Source: Mitsuaria sp. GD03876 (lineage in GTDB: Bacteria; Pseudomonadota; Gammaproteobacteria; Burkholderiales; Burkholderiaceae_C). From it: a DNA stretch of 64,000 bases. A program made the position numbers and the translations under genes. The first letter of the stretch is position 1, and every line of letters begins with the position of its first letter. Positions 61,712-64,000 of this stretch are shown here, one piece after another. The stretch lies in contig NZ_JAOCCU010000033.1 of NCBI RefSeq assembly GCF_029840635.1, positions 1 to 64,000 on the forward strand, given 5' to 3'. Under the pieces are notes generated by a model. The model was not told the origin of the DNA, did not search any database, and saw only the letters and a list, made by a program, of their open reading frames with translations.

Positions 61712-63301
61712 ATGCGAACTATTCACGCCCCTCACTCCCAGGCCCGCATCCAGGCGACCAGTGCTCGCCTCCAGGCTGACCAGCGTCGGTGGATCGGATC
61801 GTTCTTCGGACTGGCCGTCGGCGCCGCGCTGCTGGCCGCCACGGCCACGGCGCACGCCTTCGGCTTCGACGAGGTCGCGGAGCGCGCCAAGGCGCTCGCG
61901 GCCAAGCCGTACGCCGCGCCGCCGGACGCGCTGCCGGCCGAGTTGAAGAACCTCAACTACGACCAGATGCGCGACATCCGGTTCAAGCCGGCCCGCGCGC
62001 TGTGGCGCGAGGAGAAGCTGCCCTTCGAGCTGATGTTCTTCCACCTGGGCCACTACCAGACCCAGGCGGTGCGCATCAACGAGATCGTCGGCGGCCAGGC
62101 AAGACCTGTCCCCTTCAAGCGCGAGGACTTCGACTACGGCAAGAACAGCCAGCTGTCGCCGCAGAAGTGGGGCGACGTCGGCTTCGCGGGCTTCCGCGCG
62201 CATTACCACCTCAACAACGACAAGTACAAGGACGAGCTGGCCGTCTTCCTGGGCGCGAGCTACTTCCGCGTGCTGGGCGGCAACCAGCACTACGGCCTGT
62301 CGGCCCGCGGCCTGGCCATCGACACCGTCGGCGGCAAGGGCGAGGAATTCCCCCGCTTCAGCGAGTTCTGGATCGAGCGCCCCGCCGCCGGCGCGACCGC
62401 GCTGACGGTGCATGCGCTGATGGACTCGCAGCGCGCGTCCGGCGCCTACACCTTCGTGATCAAGCCGGGCGCGGAAACCGTCGTCGAGACCCGCGCGCGG
62501 CTGTTCCTGCGCGCGCCGGTGGCCACGCTGGCGCTGGCGCCGCTGACCTCGATGTACCTGTTCGGCGAGAACCAGCCGCAGAAGGGCGACTTCCGGCCCG
62601 AGGTCCACGACAGCGACGGCCTGATGGTCGCCAGCGCGAGCGGCGAATGGATCTGGCGCCCGCTGATCAATCCGAACGGCACGCTGACGACCTCGTTCAC
62701 GCTGCCCGGCGTGAAGGGCTTCGGGCTGATGCAGCGCGATCGCCGCTTCGCCAGCTACGAGGACACCGAGGCCCGCTACGAGATGCGGCCCTCCGCCTGG
62801 GTCGAGCCGACCAGCGATTGGGGCCCGGGCCGCGTGGAGTTGATGTCGCTGCACACGCCCGACGAGACCCACGACAACATCGTCGCGTACTGGGTACCCG
62901 CCAAGCAGCCGGCCCCGGGCCAGCCGCTGGACTACTCCTACCGCCTGCACCTGCAGGGCGAGCAGCAGCAACGCCCGCCCGGCGCCTGGGCGGTGCAGAC
63001 CCGCACCGGCTACAGCTACGCCAAGCTCGACAAGAACGAGCAGCAGTTCATCGTCGATTTCGAGGGACCCGCCCTCGCCGCGCTGCAGCCCGGCACCGAC
63101 GTCAAGGCCGTCGCCAGCACCAACGCCAACGGCGAGGTGACCGAGGTCAACGCCTATCCGAATCCGGTGACCGGCGGCTGGCGCATGGCCGTGCGCATCA
63201 AGCAACTCCGCCCCGGGCAGTCGACCGAGCTGCGCGGCTTCCTCCAGACGAAGCAGCAGGTCCTGACGGAGACCTGGAGCCTGATTCTTCCTCCCCAGTG
63301 A
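61712..63301 (+). CDS. opgG: Osmoregulated periplasmic glucan biosynthesis protein OpgG (MdoG)
   Basis: A 529-residue periplasmic protein that builds or branches the beta-glucan backbone of osmoregulated periplasmic glucans. The signal sequence is long (core GLAVGAALLAATATAHA, cleavage near residue 49). The mature start GFDEVAERAKALAAKPYAAP and the motifs LPFELMFFHLGHYQ, FAGFRAHYHLN and GEEFPRFSEFWIERP are those of OpgG. The ATG at 61712 is the only start after the -12 promoter element; the ATG at 61679 lies inside the promoter region and is rejected. opgH follows 11 bases downstream. Confidence 0.95.
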   Translation: MRTIHAPHSQARIQATSARLQADQRRWIGSFFGLAVGAALLAATATAHAFGFDEVAERAKALAAKPYAAPPDALPAELKNLNYDQMRDIRFKPARALWREEKLPFELMFFHLGHYQTQAVRINEIVGGQARPVPFKREDFDYGKNSQLSPQKWGDVGFAGFRAHYHLNNDKYKDELAVFLGASYFRVLGGNQHYGLSARGLAIDTVGGKGEEFPRFSEFWIERPAAGATALTVHALMDSQRASGAYTFVIKPGAETVVETRARLFLRAPVATLALAPLTSMYLFGENQPQKGDFRPEVHDSDGLMVASASGEWIWRPLINPNGTLTTSFTLPGVKGFGLMQRDRRFASYEDTEARYEMRPSAWVEPTSDWGPGRVELMSLHTPDETHDNIVAYWVPAKQPAPGQPLDYSYRLHLQGEQQQRPPGAWAVQTRTGYSYAKLDKNEQQFIVDFEGPALAALQPGTDVKAVASTNANGEVTEVNAYPNPVTGGWRMAVRIKQLRPGQSTELRGFLQTKQQVLTETWSLILPPQ

Positions 63302-63312
63302 AGGAGCACGAG

Positions 63313-64000
63313 ATGACCGATTCCTTCCACGCCACGGCCCTGCGCCAGGCCAACGCCGCGCCGGGCCCCGTGGGTCCGAGCGCCCCCGCCATCAAACGCG
63401 GCGCGATGGTGCCGCGGCCCTGGGGGCAGCGCACGCCGCCGGTCGAAGCCCTGCCCGCGGCCGAACCCGCCCAGGCCTGGGAAACCGCCGCCCGCAACCG
63501 CCGCAACGCGCTGAAGCTGTCGATCGCCGCGGCCACCGCGCTGGCCACCGGCGTGCTCTGGCAGACCCACAACGGCTGGGCGAGCGAGCCCTGGGCCTTC
63601 GCGCTCCAATGCGTGCACCTGGCGCTGTTCGCGCTGCTGTTCGCCTGGGTCAGCGCCGGCTGCGTCACCGCGGTGATGGGCTTCTGGGTGATGCTGCGCG
63701 GCGACCGCCACGCCATCTCGATCAAGGACGCCGGCAACGAGGCGCTGGGCGCCGACGCCCGGACCGCGCTGGTCATGCCGATCTGCAACGAGGACGTCAC
63801 CACCGTCTTCGCCGGGCTGCGCGCCAGCTGCGAATCGCTGGCCGCCGCCGGCGCGCTGCGCTTGTTCGACGTCTACATCCTGTCGGACTCCTCGGATCCG
63901 GAATGCCGCACGCAGGAGCTGGCCGCCTGGGCCGAGCTGCGCGCGCAGTTCGCCGGCCGCGGCCGCATCCACTACCGCTGGCGCCAGCGCCGGGTGAAGA
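63313..64000 (+). CDS. opgH: Glucan biosynthesis glucosyltransferase OpgH (MdoH), 5' part
   Basis: The first 229 residues of the membrane glucosyltransferase that polymerises UDP-glucose into the glucan backbone; the gene runs off the window. Seen: a cytoplasmic Pro-rich N-terminus, two membrane helices (about residues 72-90 and 98-128), then the start of the glycosyltransferase-2 domain with RTALVMPICNEDVTTVFAGL near residue 152 and DVYILSDSSDPE near residue 187 (first Asp motif). AAGGAG lies six bases before the ATG. It forms an operon with opgG. Confidence 0.95.
   Translation, partial: MTDSFHATALRQANAAPGPVGPSAPAIKRGAMVPRPWGQRTPPVEALPAAEPAQAWETAARNRRNALKLSIAAATALATGVLWQTHNGWASEPWAFALQCVHLALFALLFAWVSAGCVTAVMGFWVMLRGDRHAISIKDAGNEALGADARTALVMPICNEDVTTVFAGLRASCESLAAAGALRLFDVYILSDSSDPECRTQELAAWAELRAQFAGRGRIHYRWRQRRVK

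Overview
The window is very GC-rich (about 70 %) with dense, mostly overlapping gene pairs. The gene content is typical of a betaproteobacterium of the order Burkholderiales, probably the Roseateles/Mitsuaria-Rubrivivax side. Indicators are a ureABC-EFG cluster with ureJ, a urtABCDE urea ABC transporter, Bug/TctC-type binding proteins with TctAB membrane subunits, an EpsA-like LuxR regulator, a FeeM-like acyltransferase, GlrK-QseG-GlrR and opgGH. The genus is an inference from gene content. I see no rRNA, CRISPR array, prophage or intact insertion sequence.

Layout. 0-2.4 kb: a glycine/methionine-rich small protein, a D-serine-deaminase-like PLP enzyme and tRNA-Thr. 2.4-4.3 kb: a divergent MarR regulator and siderophore-interacting protein with paired operators, then a VanZ-like protein. 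4.3-8.3 kb: an EpsA-like regulator, the ergothioneine pair egtB-egtD and a FeeM-like acyltransferase. 8.8-13.4 kb: a fumarase/PcaB-family lyase, SapC, a CNNM/CorC membrane protein, apaH and tRNA-Ser. 13.5-23.6 kb: an envelope operon (lipoprotein, M48 protease, secreted protein), a peptidase S51 protein, an NAD(P)H quinone-reductase-like flavoprotein with its LysR neighbour, a chemoreceptor, TctBA and an SDR dehydrogenase. 23.7-31.5 kb: a little-known block with an unrecognised 499-residue protein, a large MalT/BTAD-type regulator broken by a one-base frameshift, and two proteins of unknown function.

31.5-41.4 kb: the urease operon ureA-J-B-C-E-F-G on the minus strand. Divergent from it is a 1200-residue fusion of an NCS1 nucleobase-type permease to a hybrid histidine kinase, followed by its response regulator. 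The 226-bp divergent spacer holds a 126-bp near-perfect palindrome flanked by sigma-54-like promoter sequences pointing both ways. ureD is not in the window. 41.4-45.8 kb: an Rrf2 regulator with a thioredoxin-reductase-like flavoprotein, a nucleotidyltransferase plus ParD-like antitoxin pair with a 15-bp inverted repeat upstream, a three-repeat exported protein and a 2OG-Fe(II) oxygenase. 46-51.8 kb: urtABCDE, which feeds urea to the urease. 51.8-57.1 kb: a catabolic operon (CoA-transferase, HMG-CoA-lyase family, Bug binding protein) and a hipBA module with an operator array. 57.2-64 kb: a LysR gene, then glrK-qseG-glrR directly followed by opgG and the start of opgH.

The strongest regulatory observation lies between glrR and opgG: an excellent -24/-12 sigma-54 promoter (TGGCAC-N5-TTGCA) and two upstream TGTC-N10-GACA-type sites, the arrangement known for GlrR in enterobacteria. 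This suggests that GlrR and RpoN control osmoregulated periplasmic glucan synthesis here. All identifications come from reading motifs and protein sequences by eye; no database search was run.
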